DNA from: Diacronema lutheri
Taxonomy: Eukaryota; Haptophyta; Pavlovophyceae; Pavlovales; Pavlovaceae
NCBI GenBank assembly: GCA_019448385.1
Contig: JAGTXO010000008.1
Location: forward strand, 992,001-1,056,000
DNA length: 64,000 nt
Direction of reading: 5' to 3'
Shown here: piece by piece, positions 49,522 to 60,289 of the stretch
How the letters are laid out: the number at the start of each line of letters is the position of its first letter
How positions within the stretch are numbered: the stretch's first letter is position 1
The notes under the pieces: model-generated
Told to the model about the DNA's origin: nothing
The model's database searches: none
The model's input: the letters and a program-made list of their open reading frames with translations, nothing else
Translations under genes and position numbers: made by a program

Positions 49522-50987
49522 CTAGTACTCCTCGCCCTCCTCCTCGAGCTCGCCCTCCTCCTCAGCCGACGCGTCCTGGTACTGCTGGTACTCGGACACG
49601 AGGTCGTTGAGGTTGGACTCGGCCTCGGTGAACTCCATCTCGTCCATCCCCTCGCCCGTGTACCAGTGGAGGAAGGCCTTGCGGCGGAACATGGCGGTGA
49701 ACTGCTCCGAGATGCGCTTCATCACCTCCTGCATGCACGTCGAGTTCCCGACGAAGGCGACGGCCATCTTGAGGCCCTTTGGCGGGATGTCGCAGATCGA
49801 CGACTTGATGTTGTTCGGGATCCACTCGACGAAGTAGGAGCTGTTCTTGTTCTGCACGTTGAGCATCTGCTCGTCCACCTCCTTGGTCGACATGCGGCCG
49901 CGGAAGAGCGCCGCCGCCGTAAGGTAGCGGCCGTGCCGCGGGTCGGCGGCGGCCATCATATTCTTGGCGTCGAACATCTGCTGCGTGAGCTCCGGCACGG
50001 TGAGCGCGCGGTACTGCTGCGAGCCGCGGCTGGTGAGCGGCGAGAAGCCGATCATGAAGAAGTGCAGGCGCGGGAAGGGCACGAGGTTGACGCCCATCTT
50101 GCGCAGGTCCGAGTTGAGCTGGCCCGGGAAGCGGAGGCAGCACGTCGCGCCCGACATGACGGCGGCGACGAGGTGGTTGAGGTCGCCAAAGGTGGGCGTG
50201 GTCAGCTTGAGCGTGCGGAAGCAGATGTCGTACAGCGCCTCGTTGTCGAGCAGGAAGCACTCGTCCGAGTTCTCGACGAGCTGGTGCACGGAGAGCGTCG
50301 CGTTGTACGGCTCGACGACCGTGTCCGACACCTTTGGCGATGGGAAGACCGAGTAGGTGGCCATGATGCGGTCGGGGTACTCCTCGCGAATCTTGGAGAT
50401 GAGCAGCGTGCCCATGCCCGAGCCCGTGCCGCCGCCCATCGAGTGCGTGATCTGGAAGCCCTGCAGGCAGTCGCACGACTCGGCCTCCTTGCGCACGACG
50501 TCGAGCACGGCGTCGATCAGCTCGGCGCCCTCCGTGTAGTGGCCCTTGGCCCAGTTGTTGCCCGCGCCCGACTGGCCGAAGACAAAGTTATCTGGCCGGA
50601 AGATCTGACCGAACGGGCCCGAGCGCACTGAGTCCATCGTGCCCGGCTCTAGGTCCATCAGGATCGCGCGCGGCACGTAGCGGCCGCCCGTCGCCTCGTT
50701 GAAGTAGACATTGATGCGCTCGAGCTGCAGGTCCGAGTCGCCGTGGTAGGTGCCAGTCGGGTCGACGCCGTGCTCGTCAGAGATCACCTCCCAGAACTTG
50801 GCTCCGATCTGGTTGCCGCACTGGCCACCCTGGATGTGGACGATCTCACTGCGTGTCGTCGGGTGCGCGCCGCGCGCGCGATAGCGTCGCGAGCGTCGGT
50901 GAGCGCGCGCGTGGAAAACGCGCGACACGCGGGGAGCGCGTGCGCGCGCCGAGCGCGCGCGCGGGCCCCGGCCGGCGCGCACCGCAT
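49522..50987 (-). CDS. TUBB: Beta-tubulin (2 exons)
   Basis: Exon 1 is only ATGCG (50983-50987). A 134-bp intron with gtgcgc donor and gcag acceptor leads to exon 2 (49522-50848), giving the canonical start [17 protein letters not shown]. The protein has 443 residues. The tubulin signature [14 protein letters not shown], the GTP-contact segments and the acidic tail [13 protein letters not shown] are all present. It forms microtubules with alpha-tubulin. The MREI start is also the known autoregulation element of animal beta-tubulin mRNA, here split by an intron after the second codon's first two bases. The conservation makes the exon choice very secure. Confidence 0.97.
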
Positions 50988-51185
50988 GGTTCGAGAAGCG
51001 AGGCGTGCGTCTGCAGGCCGCGGTCTGTCCTCCGAGGTCAACTCCTAACGGCGATTTTTTGGGCCCCCTCGGCGGGCGCCAGTTTCCGTGAAGCGGGTGT
51101 CCGATTCCGATTAACCACTGGTCCGGGGGAAATTGCCCGCGCTTCCTCGAACGAAACTCAGTCAGCGGCTCATCCATCAGGGCGG
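50988..51185. promoter_or_regulatory. Beta-tubulin upstream region
   Basis: 198 bp between the tubulin ATG and the stop of the upstream same-strand TBC gene. Near 51050-51065 lies a short AT-rich patch (gcgattttttgggccc). Promoter role by position only. Confidence 0.35.
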
Positions 51186-53227
51186 TCAGATCAGCCGGTT
51201 GACCATGTCCGAATGCGAGCGGCGCACGGCGCCCATCATCTCGGCGTTGAGCCGGCGCATGCCCGCGAGGACCGCGCGCTGCTGCTTGTCCATCCCGCGA
51301 AAGCACGCCGCCGCGAGCAGCGCGTCCGCATCCCACTCGTCGCGGCCGAGCGCGGTCAGCTGCTCGGCGACGTCGGTCAGGCTGCTGGTCGTCATGAGGC
51401 GCTTGGCGCCAAACTTCATGAGCGCGGCGCCGACGAGCGAGAGCACGAGTGGCCCGTCGAAGAAGAGCACGTCCCAGATGCGCATCACTGTCTCGGACGG
51501 CAGGCAGTTGGCGAAGAGCGTCATGAACCAGTTGGTCGTCACGAAGGAGAGCGGCATGCCCACGCGCTCGATGTGCGCGGCGAGCTGCGGCAGGATGGCG
51601 AGGACGAAGCGATTGAACGACTCCTGCTGCGTTGTGATACCCGACATCTCCTTCGAGTAAAAGTCGGGCGTGAACTGCTCGACGACGCACGCGAGCAGCC
51701 AGAAGGTTGGCTCCTCCTCGAACGAGTTTGCAATCAGCAGCAGGCCGCACACGTAGTTGAGCGCCTGGCAGTAGCCGACCTCGGGGTTGTGGTGCGCGAA
51801 CGCGAGCAGCACGCGCCGCAGCGCGCGCACGCCGAGCGACATTTGCCCCGAAAAGTGCGGATGATTTGGGAAGGTGCGGTGCAGGTCGCGCTCGACCTCG
51901 GACGCGACCTGCGCCGAGACAGAGAATCGCGCCTTGGTGACGGTCACGTCATAGTAGCCGGGGAGGAGGCGGACGTAGCGCAGCGCGCCCGAGCAGCGCA
52001 GCCACACGCGCGCGCGCAAAAACGCCGGCACGCCGCCCCAGACGAGCCCGTCCGGGATGGGCGGCGGCGCCTGCCCACGGCTCGCGGTCGAGTCGGCCTG
52101 CCGCAGCCACCGCCGCCAGAGCACGTCCGCGTCGGAGACGCCCATCGACGAGAGCAGGCTGCGCGGCGCGCCCGCGGCGACGCCACCGCCACCGCCCACC
52201 CCGCCGCCGCTCGCGCCGCCACCCGCGCCGCCCTCAGCGCCGCCCGCGCCGCCGCTGAGCCCACCCGGCCCGCCGCGCGAGCGCAGCCACGCGGCATATG
52301 ACGCCGCGTGCGCGCGCGCGAGCAAGAAGCCGTGCTGGTCGGTAACGACCATCTCGGCGGTGGCGGCGGGGTCGGGCAGCGCGTCCGCCCCGCCGCCGAG
52401 CGGCGCCGCGTCCAGCCGCAGCGACATCTGGCACGCCGCAAAGTGCGAGATGCTCCGCAGCCATTGCTCCAGCTCGCGCTGCGACGTGCAATAGAAGGAC
52501 CGCTCCTCGTACAACGGGAGCGAGCCCGAGCCCACCGTCGCGCCGTCCTCGCGCTCGGCGCGCGCGCGCTCGGCGCGCGCGCGCTCGGCGCGCTCGCGTG
52601 CGCGCTCGTCGCCCCACGAGATCACAAAGCCGAAGAGCGGCGGCGGCGCCTCCTCGTCGCCGCGCCGGCCGGCGCGCGACGCGCGCCGCGAGAGCGCGGG
52701 CGGCACGTGCGCCGCCGCGCCCGCGCTATCGGCGCAGCAGCGCGAGGCGCCGCCCGCGGAGACGTCGATGACGACGCGCGAGAGCCGCCGCGCCGCCGAG
52801 CCAGACACGCGCGCGCGGTCAAAAGCGGACGGCGCGGCGGCGGACGCGCGCGAGACGGCGGCGGCGAGAAAGCGCCACTCGGCATTGAGCTCATCGTCCG
52901 GCAGCGCGAGGCGCAGGACGGTGCCTGTGAGGTTGATGTCCAGTTTAGAACGGCCAAGGCGGCCCCGCGCGTCGGGCGCGTGCGCGTACGCCTCGAGCCG
53001 CCCGTCGCGCGTCACGCGGCACCAGCGCTGCTTCCACGCGTTCATCCGGCGGCCACGCTTGAGCAGCAGACCCGAATGCAGCCCGGCGGCCGCCGCGCGC
53101 GCGGCGGCGGCAGCAGCGGCGGCGGCGCCGGCGGCGGCGGGCTCGGCGCCCGCGTCCGCGCCTCCGCCACCGCCACCCTCGCTCGACGTGCGCGCCAAGC
53201 GCCCGCCATCGAGCGCGCGCAGGCGCG

Positions 53228-53258
<31 letters not shown>

Positions 53259-53768
53259 GCCTCCACCGCCCGCGTCCACATCACACTCGGCGATGCCCTC
53301 GGTGCTGAGGGCGACGAGCGAGTGCACCGCGCCCGTGTCGAGGTCGCGCGCCTGGTAGATCTGCTCCACCTCCGTGACGGACAGGCGCATGCCCGAGTCG
53401 AGGTCTACCACGACGGCGGCGTCGCCATCGCCGTCGTCAGCCGCCGGCGCGTCCGCGCTCGCGCGAGCGGCGCGAACGCCGTTGGTCGCGGCGGGTGGCA
53501 TGGCGAGCGGCGTGCACGCGTCGGCGGCAAGGGCGGAGACCGACGGCGTGATCGGTGGCGTCTCCTCCTCGTCCGACTCGTCCTCGTCCGACTCGTCCGA
53601 GGGCCGCGAGCCGCGCGCACGCACGCCCTGGCTCAGCCGACGCGCGGCGCGCTCGCGCGAGAGCACGATGCCCGGCGGCATGACTCGGGGCGCGGCGTTC
53701 GCGTTCGCAGCCTCGGCCTCCGCGTACGCGATGCCCGGGGGCACCACCACCACATCCGTCGCCGTCAT
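51186..53768 (-). CDS. PH-TBC domain Rab GTPase-activating protein
   Basis: The 860-residue intronless protein has an acidic N terminus ([11 protein letters not shown] ~65), a PH domain (~231-420, starting [22 protein letters not shown], with a Ser/Arg-rich insertion) and a TBC domain (~565-800). Both catalytic fingers are intact: the Arg in [12 protein letters not shown] (IxxDxxR motif) and the Gln in [15 protein letters not shown] (YxQ motif). [20 protein letters not shown] is the family's third landmark. It would speed GTP hydrolysis by a Rab protein in vesicle traffic, with the PH domain giving membrane contact. The ATG at 53768 is preferred because upstream frame sequence is unconserved Arg/Ala-rich shadow. 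The overlapping plus-strand 607-codon ORF is a shadow. Confidence 0.88.
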
Positions 53769-54004
53769 CCGGCCGCACCTCGCGAGCTTCGCCTGCTCGT
53801 CCGGCCGCAGCCGCCCTTGCCCCGGATGCGGGCGCGGGCCAATGACGAGGCAAGATCGCCTTCTTTCCCAACACTTTCTGAGTACAAAGTCGTTCACACG
53901 AACGATGGGCTGAGGCCTGGAGAGCCTGAGACCCAATGGCGCGCGCGCCCATCGCACTGCCACGTGGCGGCAAGCGCGTGTGTGTCGCGCGCGCCGCGCC
54001 GCGA

Positions 54005-55141
54005 TCAGTCGGCGAGCGCGCGCGGCGGCGCGATCGTCGCCTTGGTCGTGCGCTTGTCCGTCAGGCCGGCCGCGGCAACCTTGCGCAGTAGCTGCGAGTT
54101 CATCTGCATCTCGGCGGTGGGCAGCGTGTAGCCGAGCATCTGCTTGCGCACGCGGTCGGTCCGCACCTGCGTCGACAGCTCGGTACGATAGCTCGCCTCG
54201 AAGGCGCGCCGACGGCGGTCCTCCTCGCGCTCGGCCGCGGCGGCGCGCGCGTTCGCTTCCGCCTCGAGCTGGACAATCGCGCGCTCCTCGGCGGCGTGGC
54301 GGCGGCCGGCGACGCGGCGCTCCTGCACCTGCAGCTCGAGAATCGCGTTGCATTCGCGCTGCAGCTGGCGCCGCCGCTCGTCGCGCCCGGCGAGCTCGGC
54401 ATCGCGCGCGGCCGCGTCCGCGTCCTGACGCGCGATCGCCTTGGCGAGGTCCTTGGCGCCCTCAACGGCGATCGCGTCGAAGAAGTTGGCAGCGTTCTGC
54501 GCCTGCCGCTGCATCCGCGCCTGCGTCGACGCGAGCGCGTCCTCACGGTCGCGCTCCTGCTTGTCCAGAATCTTCTTGTACTCGATCCCGACCTTCTGCC
54601 CATTGAGGAACTGCTGGTGCCGGCGCTCGGCGGCGAGCTTGAGGTTGCGCTCGTTCTGCTCGACGACACGCGCCATATTGTCGCTCTCCTCCAGTTGCCG
54701 CGTCAGCCGTTGTACGCGCTCGTCGCGCAGCTCGTCGCGGATGCGCTCCAGCGTCTCGCGCTCGGACGCCTCGGCGACGCGCCGCGCCGCGTCCTTGCGC
54801 GCCTGCACCTCGCGCACCTGCGCATCGCGCGCGAGTTTCTGCACGGTCTCCGCCTGCTTCATCTCGGCGCGCTTGGTCGCGTCGATTGCATTCCACCGCT
54901 CGCGCCGCTCGCGCTCGAACGTGACGAACTTGTGCTCGTCGGCCTTCTCGCGCGCAGCGTGCTCTTTTTGGAGGCGCACCTGCTCGTCGAGAAAGAGGCG
55001 CTGCTGGTGACGCTCCTCCTTGAGCTTCTGCTTGCGCGAAATCTCAGCCGCGTCCGCCTCTTGCTTCAAATACTCGGCGATCTCCGCGTACCGATCGACG
55101 AAGATCGTCTCGGACGTCGGCTCCGGCGCGCCAGGGAGCAT
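54005..55141 (-). CDS. Coiled-coil protein, trichohyalin/plectin-homology-like
   Basis: The 378-residue protein is almost entirely charged helix, rich in E, R, K, Q and A, with long heptad runs such as ISRKQKLKEERHQQRLFLDE and RQLQRECNAILELQVQERR. It resembles ciliary and flagellar coiled-coil proteins of the trichohyalin-plectin-homology type, but I cannot name a family member. The N-terminal SETIFVDRYAEIAEYLKQE and the C-terminal KQMLGYTLPTAEMQMN look conserved rather than low-complexity. ATG at 55141; the frame extends 7 codons to a GTG. It is head-to-head with the sulfotransferase-like gene (211-bp gap). Confidence 0.65.
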   Translation of the reverse strand: MLPGAPEPTSETIFVDRYAEIAEYLKQEADAAEISRKQKLKEERHQQRLFLDEQVRLQKEHAAREKADEHKFVTFERERRERWNAIDATKRAEMKQAETVQKLARDAQVREVQARKDAARRVAEASERETLERIRDELRDERVQRLTRQLEESDNMARVVEQNERNLKLAAERRHQQFLNGQKVGIEYKKILDKQERDREDALASTQARMQRQAQNAANFFDAIAVEGAKDLAKAIARQDADAAARDAELAGRDERRRQLQRECNAILELQVQERRVAGRRHAAEERAIVQLEAEANARAAAAEREEDRRRRAFEASYRTELSTQVRTDRVRKQMLGYTLPTAEMQMNSQLLRKVAAAGLTDKRTTKATIAPPRALAD

Positions 55142-55352
55142 CGTGAAATTTGGTAACGGCACGGCGCGGAAGGATTAATAAAAATTTAAAAAAGGTCAAA
55201 GGGAAGATCAGACCGGACCTCACAAGACGCGTGTTCACTTCTCTCCGCTCGTCCACCACGACCATTCTACGCCGCGCGCTCGTTCGCTCGCTACGTTCGT
55301 CGCGTCTCGGGCCTGGAAGCGTCGTCAGTGTACACTGTTCCCCTTCCAAGGC
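55142..55352. promoter_or_regulatory. Divergent promoter with AT-rich patch
   Basis: A 211-bp gap between start codons 55141 (minus) and 55353 (plus). It contains an AT-rich patch ggattaataaaaatttaaa (~55171-55189), conspicuous in this GC-rich DNA. Promoter role inferred from position and composition. Confidence 0.45.
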
Positions 55353-56627
55353 ATGTTACGCCTGGTGTTCAGCACGCTCGGCCTGGCAGGCGCGTCGGGC
55401 ATGCGCATCGACTGCGGTGGCCGCCCTGTGTGCGGCAGCGTACACGCGGTGCTGCTCGAGCTTGCGCGCGTCGAGCGCTCCAATCTCGCGTGGTGGACTT
55501 CGTTCCACAGACCGTTTGCGTTCAACGGGTCGGCGCTCGCTGCCTCGCGCGTGAGCGCATCGGCAATCCCGCCGCGCGCTGAGGACACGACCGCAGAGGA
55601 GGGCAGCTTGGCGCGCGCGCACGCGACCTGCCTCATCGCAGGACCGGGCCGAGGCGGCACGCACGCCCTCGGCGTCTTCCTCAAGTCGTGGTTGCGCGGC
55701 AGCACGGTCCAGCACGAGAGCTTTGGCACCGTCTTCTCGATCGGCTGGCCCTTCCTGGCGTTTCGGCGGCCCGGCGTGAGGATGCGCACACCGCCCCGTG
55801 GCAAGACGCTCTCCGTGGAGCAGGCCTTCATCCCGCCATGGGTGCCCGTCGCGCCCATCCTCTCTGTGCACCGCGACCCGCTCGCCGCGATCGGCTCGCT
55901 CGCTGTCTCGTTCGCCGCTTATGGGGCGTGCCGCGGGCCATTGGCACAGTGGGACGCGTGGAGCTGGCGCCTGGCGAGCACAGTGGTGCCGCTGCCCCGA
56001 GACAGCGCAGCGCAGCCGCCGTGCTGGGAGTGGCTCCTCCCAAGCGTGTCGCGAAGCGGGTATGACCCGGCCAACACGACCCACGTCGCAGCGCGCGAGT
56101 GGAACAAGGGCCAGTGCTGCAGGCTCGGCCGCGCGCAACGGCTCAACCTGAGCATGCATTATTGGGTGCGCTGGTCGCTGCTCGCGGACAAGTTTGCGTT
56201 CGGCATGCTCACGATGGAGACAGTCACGTACGGGCAGGTGCACGACCTAGTCAGCCGCTACTGGCTCGGATCGCTCGGATGCCGCGACGAGCCGGCTGGG
56301 CTTGCCCACGGCGCATTGCAGCGCGACGCGGAGCCGTGCAGCGCAGCGCCGTGGGAGTTCATTCGCCGGCCTCCGCCGCCGCACAAGGTAAATGTGCGGC
56401 CGGGCATCCACAGGCCCACAGCTCTTGCTGCCGGTGGCGGCAACGCGACAGCCCTGCGGCGCAAGCTGTCGTGGCGCGAGCTCGACAAGGCGGATGAGGG
56501 AATGGCGAGGGTCGCCCGGATGCTGGCCAGTGCGTACGGGTACGAGAATGGGGGAAAGGAAGGAGGGGGGGGGGAGGGGGGGGGGGGGGGGGTTGGGCAG
56601 ATGAAAGGCCGAGTTAGCCATTCGTGA
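55353..56627 (+). CDS. Sulfotransferase-like secretory protein
   Basis: The 424-residue protein starts with a hydrophobic leader (LRLVFSTLGLAGASG). CLIAGPGRGGTHALGVFLKS (~91-110) resembles the 5'-phosphosulfate-binding loop of sulfotransferases (RxGT then a helix), and PILSVHRDPLAAIGSLAVSF (~165-184) the 3'-phosphate-binding block (RDP...S). By family it would transfer sulfate from PAPS to a sugar or protein in the Golgi. The last ~20 residues are encoded by a G-rich tract (56565-56595) and may not be real; a spliced end is possible. A broken partial duplicate of the middle lies just downstream. Confidence 0.6.
   Translation: MLRLVFSTLGLAGASGMRIDCGGRPVCGSVHAVLLELARVERSNLAWWTSFHRPFAFNGSALAASRVSASAIPPRAEDTTAEEGSLARAHATCLIAGPGRGGTHALGVFLKSWLRGSTVQHESFGTVFSIGWPFLAFRRPGVRMRTPPRGKTLSVEQAFIPPWVPVAPILSVHRDPLAAIGSLAVSFAAYGACRGPLAQWDAWSWRLASTVVPLPRDSAAQPPCWEWLLPSVSRSGYDPANTTHVAAREWNKGQCCRLGRAQRLNLSMHYWVRWSLLADKFAFGMLTMETVTYGQVHDLVSRYWLGSLGCRDEPAGLAHGALQRDAEPCSAAPWEFIRRPPPPHKVNVRPGIHRPTALAAGGGNATALRRKLSWRELDKADEGMARVARMLASAYGYENGGKEGGGGEGGGGGVGQMKGRVSHS
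56565..56595 (+). repeat. Poly-G tract at the sulfotransferase-like 3' end
   Basis: Runs of g separated by single a residues, translated as [14 protein letters not shown] in the current frame. Length errors here would change the C terminus. Confidence 0.8.
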
Positions 56628-56804
56628 TGAGCTGCCGCCATCGCCCACGCCAATGCGGCGAGCGTCCGAGCGTCGGCGAGAAGCGCGAGCGCGCTCGTGC
56701 GCATTGGCACGACAACGAGCGAGGCAAGCTCTTCTCGATGGTGCGCCGCACGGCCGCACCATTGAAGTGAATATTTTGCCAATGGCAATTTGGCAACGCC
56801 CAGT

Positions 56805-57250
56805 TTGGAATATGGCGGCAGATCGAGCGGGAACATGCACTCGCTGCTCATCGTGCTGCCGTCCCTCCTCCCTTTGAATGCCCGTGGCGCCCATGCTCTC
56901 GCTCCACCGTCATCCGCTCGACGCGATTGGTTCATTGGCCGTGTCGTTCACCAGCTCGCCTCGTGTCTTGCCTCGTGCCCGTGTCTTGCCTCGAACGCAG
57001 GTCACACTGGGAGTCTGGGACGCGTGGAGCTGGCGCTTCGCGAGCACACCCGTGCCGTTCCCGGGGGACAATTTGAAGGAGCTGCCATGCTGTCAGTGGC
57101 CACCTTTGAACCTGTCGCGTGACGACCGTGACCCTGCCAACGCAGCGCACATGGAGGCGAGCGAGGGCACCCAAGGCCGAACCCCCCCCCCCCCCCCCCC
57201 CACCCCCCCTCCCGGCAAGGGCAGGCGCTACTGGCTCGGATCGCTCGGCG
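56805..57250 (+). pseudogene. Broken partial duplicate of the sulfotransferase-like gene
   Basis: The frame from 56878 reads VAPMLSLHRHPLDAIGSLAVSFTSSP and VWDAWSWRFASTPVPFPGDN, closely matching VAPILSVHRDPLAAIGSLAVSF and QWDAWSWRLASTVVPLPRDS of the upstream gene, then DDRDPANAAHMEA matching GYDPANTTHVAA. A poly-C tract (~57183-57205) follows, then RYWLGSLG again matches. The N-terminal leader, the GxGRGGT loop and the C terminus are missing. It is a tandem duplicate that has decayed. Confidence 0.85.
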
Positions 57251-57286
57251 TGCGCACTGTGACGATACAAAAAAAGGGAAACCGCT

Positions 57287-58654
57287 TCAGACGTCCTCGC
57301 CGAGCGCCTCGGCGAGCTTGGGCGTGCCTGTGCCAAGCGCGCCCGCGCCGAGCGCGCGCGCGTGCTCGTCCATGCCGAGCGCGCGCGCGAGCGCGGCGCA
57401 CTCGCCATCGGCGAGGCACAGCGTGCTTCCGGCGACGGTCAGCCTGTACGCCGCCTCGCTGTCGACAGCGTCGACCGCCGCCGCCGCCGGCTGCGCGGCG
57501 CGCTCCTCGAGCGCGGCCGCGCACGACGAGACGAGCTGCACGCGCGCCTCAAAGTCGCCGACCGCGTTGGCGGCGAGCACGGCCAAGTTGAGCAGCACGG
57601 TGGCCGCGGCAAGGCGCGTGCCCGCCCGCTCGGACGAGCGCAGCGCGCCGCACCGCTCAACGATCGCCTCGCGGTGCGGCGCGAGCATCGCGGCGGTGCG
57701 CGCGTGCGCGCAGCAGTTTGCGAGCAGGCGCAATCCGAGCATCTGCGCGGCGGGCGGAGCGCCCTCGCCGCACGCGACGCCAAGCGTCGCGCGCACGAGC
57801 TCGCCGCCAAGCTCGACGAGCGCCACGCGCTCGCCCTCCCGAAGCAGCGCGAGCCGGAGCAAGTCGACGGCCGGGAAGGAGTCGTCGGCCGGCCAGCAGC
57901 TCACGCACTGCAGCAGCGCGAGCGCGGCGGCACGCGCCGATGGGTCGGGCAACGATGGCGGCGGCGGCGGCTGCGCGGCGAGGCGGCGGGCCAGCGCGCG
58001 CACCGCCTCGAGCTGCGCGCCGCTGAGCTCGTCGCCGAGCGCGCCCGCACCGCCCGCCGCAGCCGGCGCGGCGCCGCCGGCCGCCTGCCGCCGCGCGTTC
58101 AGCTCCTCGAGCTTTGCGACGATCTTGGCGGCGCTGCCTTCGACAAAGAGTAGCGGCGCGGTCACCGGCGCGTGGCGACGCGCGGCTCGTCCACCAACGC
58201 CCGTACTCGCGCCCGCCCCGCCAGCGCCTGCGTCGGCCGCGGCGTCGGCCTCCGCCGCGGCGCGCGCCACCCACGCGTCGACGAGCGTCGCGAGCCGCGC
58301 GCCGTCCGCGCCCGTCATCTCGTCCACCTTCTCTCCGCCGAGATAGACGTGAAAAGTGGGCATGGCACGCACGTTTGCGCGCTGCGCCACCTCCTGCGCG
58401 TCGTCCACATCCACCTTGAGGAAGACCGCGCGCGCTGCGTGCTTCGCCGCGAGCCGCTCGAACGCGGGGGCGACCATCGCGCACGGGCCGCACCACGTCG
58501 CCGTGAAGTCGACGACGACTGGCTTGCGCCGGCCAGCCATTGCGAGGTGAGCGACAAACTCGGCGCTCGTGCGCACCGCCTGGACGGCGCTCGACGGGGC
58601 GGCCACTCCCCACTCCTCCTCCTGGAGCCGCCGAGCAATCTCCGCGTCCGCCAT
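57287..58654 (-). CDS. Thioredoxin-PUL domain protein
   Basis: The 455-residue intronless protein begins ADAEIARRLQEEEW, a short motif seen at the start of ubiquitin-linked proteins. A thioredoxin domain (~22-135) has the active site WCGPC at 54-58 and cis-Pro in RAMPTFHVYLGG. A linker of Ala/Gly follows. The C-terminal ~270 residues look like a PUL domain (named for PLAP, Ufd3, Lub1): PLLFVEGSAAKIVAKLEELN, FPAVDLLRLALLREG, LGLRLLANCCAH and AATVLLNLAVL, a helical repeat that binds Cdc48/p97 in yeast Ufd3. Thioredoxin plus PUL in one chain is known in fungi and protists. A redox-linked role at Cdc48 is inference. Confidence 0.8.
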   Translation of the reverse strand: MADAEIARRLQEEEWGVAAPSSAVQAVRTSAEFVAHLAMAGRRKPVVVDFTATWCGPCAMVAPAFERLAAKHAARAVFLKVDVDDAQEVAQRANVRAMPTFHVYLGGEKVDEMTGADGARLATLVDAWVARAAAEADAAADAGAGGAGASTGVGGRAARRHAPVTAPLLFVEGSAAKIVAKLEELNARRQAAGGAAPAAAGGAGALGDELSGAQLEAVRALARRLAAQPPPPPSLPDPSARAAALALLQCVSCWPADDSFPAVDLLRLALLREGERVALVELGGELVRATLGVACGEGAPPAAQMLGLRLLANCCAHARTAAMLAPHREAIVERCGALRSSERAGTRLAAATVLLNLAVLAANAVGDFEARVQLVSSCAAALEERAAQPAAAAVDAVDSEAAYRLTVAGSTLCLADGECAALARALGMDEHARALGAGALGTGTPKLAEALGEDV

Positions 58655-58815
58655 CGCTACGACGGCTCTATTTTCTGTGAGAAACTGACTGCCTGATTCC
58701 TGACTGGCCTCCCGCGGCCCGCCGGGCGTCTGCGACCCGCGCATGAGCCGCCGCACGGCGGCACACCGGCGCGATGGGCACCGCCGCCGCGCGCGCGCCG
58801 GGCCGGCGCGAAACC

Positions 58816-60289
58816 TCAGTCGGAGCGGCCGACGAGCCACTGGAAGGCGAAGTAGATGGCAAAGAAGTAGACGACGTTTGTCAGCTTCTGCGAGCCGCCT
58901 CTCTGCGCGGCCTGCTGCGCGCCGCCCGCCGCCGCGCCCGCGTCCGCCGCGCCGGGCTGCGCGCCCGTGAGCGACGGGTGGAGCGGCTTGACCGCCGCCT
59001 CGCCGTCGGCGCTCGGCGCTTTGGTCGCGAACAGATCGCTCAGTGGCGCGTCGGCGCCCGCGTCCGCCGCGCGCGCGCGCGCGCCCGCTGCGCCGCCCCC
59101 GCCGCGTGCCACCCCGCCGCTCGCCTTGAGCCCCTCAAGCTCGAGCTGCACCGTGCGCACCATGAGCGCGAGCTGATTCACCTTGTCGTGCAGGCTCTCA
59201 ATGAGCACTTTGTTGTACGCCTCGGGATCGACGAAGATGACCTGCCCGATCATCTTCGCGCCGTGCATGAAGGGCGGGAAGAGCTTGTGCAGCACCTCGA
59301 TCTTCTCGCACGTCGTCATCATCGGCAGCAGCCCCGCCAAATAGTCCGCGCCCACGATCCGCGTCTGGTACTCGAAGACTGCGCGAACCGCGCCGAGCGA
59401 CGCGGGCGGGGGCGGGCGGAGGACGGACGGGGGCGCGGGGCGGGCGGGCGGGCGGAGGCGTACGGGCGGGCATGAGCAGGCGCAGAGCCGGTCTGTGCTC
59501 GGGCAGCGCGGCTTGGAGGCGCTGCGCGGCGCGCAGCGACCGGAAGCACGGCGCGGCGCGCACTCGCGAGCGCGACGAGGCCCGTGTAGACCCACACGCG
59601 CGCCTGCGTGTTCGGCTTGCCCATCGTGAGCAGGAAGGAGACGACAACCCAGATGACGTAGAAGACGGCCATCATCGCCCACTGCCCGCCCGCCGCGTTC
59701 GTCTTGTCCTCTTCGATCCCCCACGTGCCAAACTTGTTGTAAATGTCGCGCAGCCGAGAGTCACTGAGCACCTCGTAGGCTGCGCGCGTGCGGCGGCGGC
59801 GGCGGCGAGGCAGCCGGCGCGCGCGGTGAGGCGGCGCGAGTGCACGCGGCATGAAAAGAGGCGCGCACAGCGCCACCACCAACGCGAGCGCCGCACAGCG
59901 CGCCGCCGTGCGCCGCGCCGTCGCGCCGCCGCACCCGTGCGCATCTGCGTGAACTTGTCCTGCGCGGACGGGTCCTCCGGGTTCTTGTCCGGGTGCATCT
60001 CGAGGGATTTGGTCCTGTAGGCGCGCTTGATGTCAGTGAAGGAGGCGGTCGTCGGCACCTCGAGCTTCTCAAAGTAGTTGGGTTCCCTCGACGACAGGTC
60101 GATCCCGACCTTGACGGCCGCGACGAGCGCGAGGATGGCGATCGCGAGCGCAATGCCGCGCCGGCGGTCGTTGCCCGTGTTGACGCGCTTCGACTTGAGG
60201 CAAAATTCGACGATGGGGCCGAGCACGAACAGGTAGATCACAAAGTCGAGCGCCTCCGCCTGAGAGCCCTCGGCGCCCGCGGTCGACAT
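58816..60289 (-). CDS. Membrane J-domain protein (3 exons)
   Basis: Exons are 59935-60289, 59564-59779 and 58816-59378, joining to 377 residues. The J domain reads NYFEKLEVPTTASFTDIKRA then SLEMHPDKNPEDPS (HPD motif) and, across intron 1, KFTQMRT-AYEVLSDSRLRDIYNKFG. Hydrophobic segments before it (VIYLFVLGPIVEF, GIALAIAILALVAAVKVGI), after it (MMAVFYVIWVVVSFLLTM, VYTGLVALA) and at the C terminus (LTNVVYFFAIYFAFQWLVG) make it a multi-pass membrane Hsp40, probably in the ER. It would recruit an Hsp70 through HPD. Donors are gtgcgg and gtgcgc. No close subfamily is recognised. The long unspliced ORFs in other frames are shadows. Confidence 0.8.

Noticed and set aside
52308-54131. 607-codon plus-strand ORF
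   Set aside because: Antisense to the PH-TBC gene, whose catalytic motifs are intact; no domain on the plus strand.
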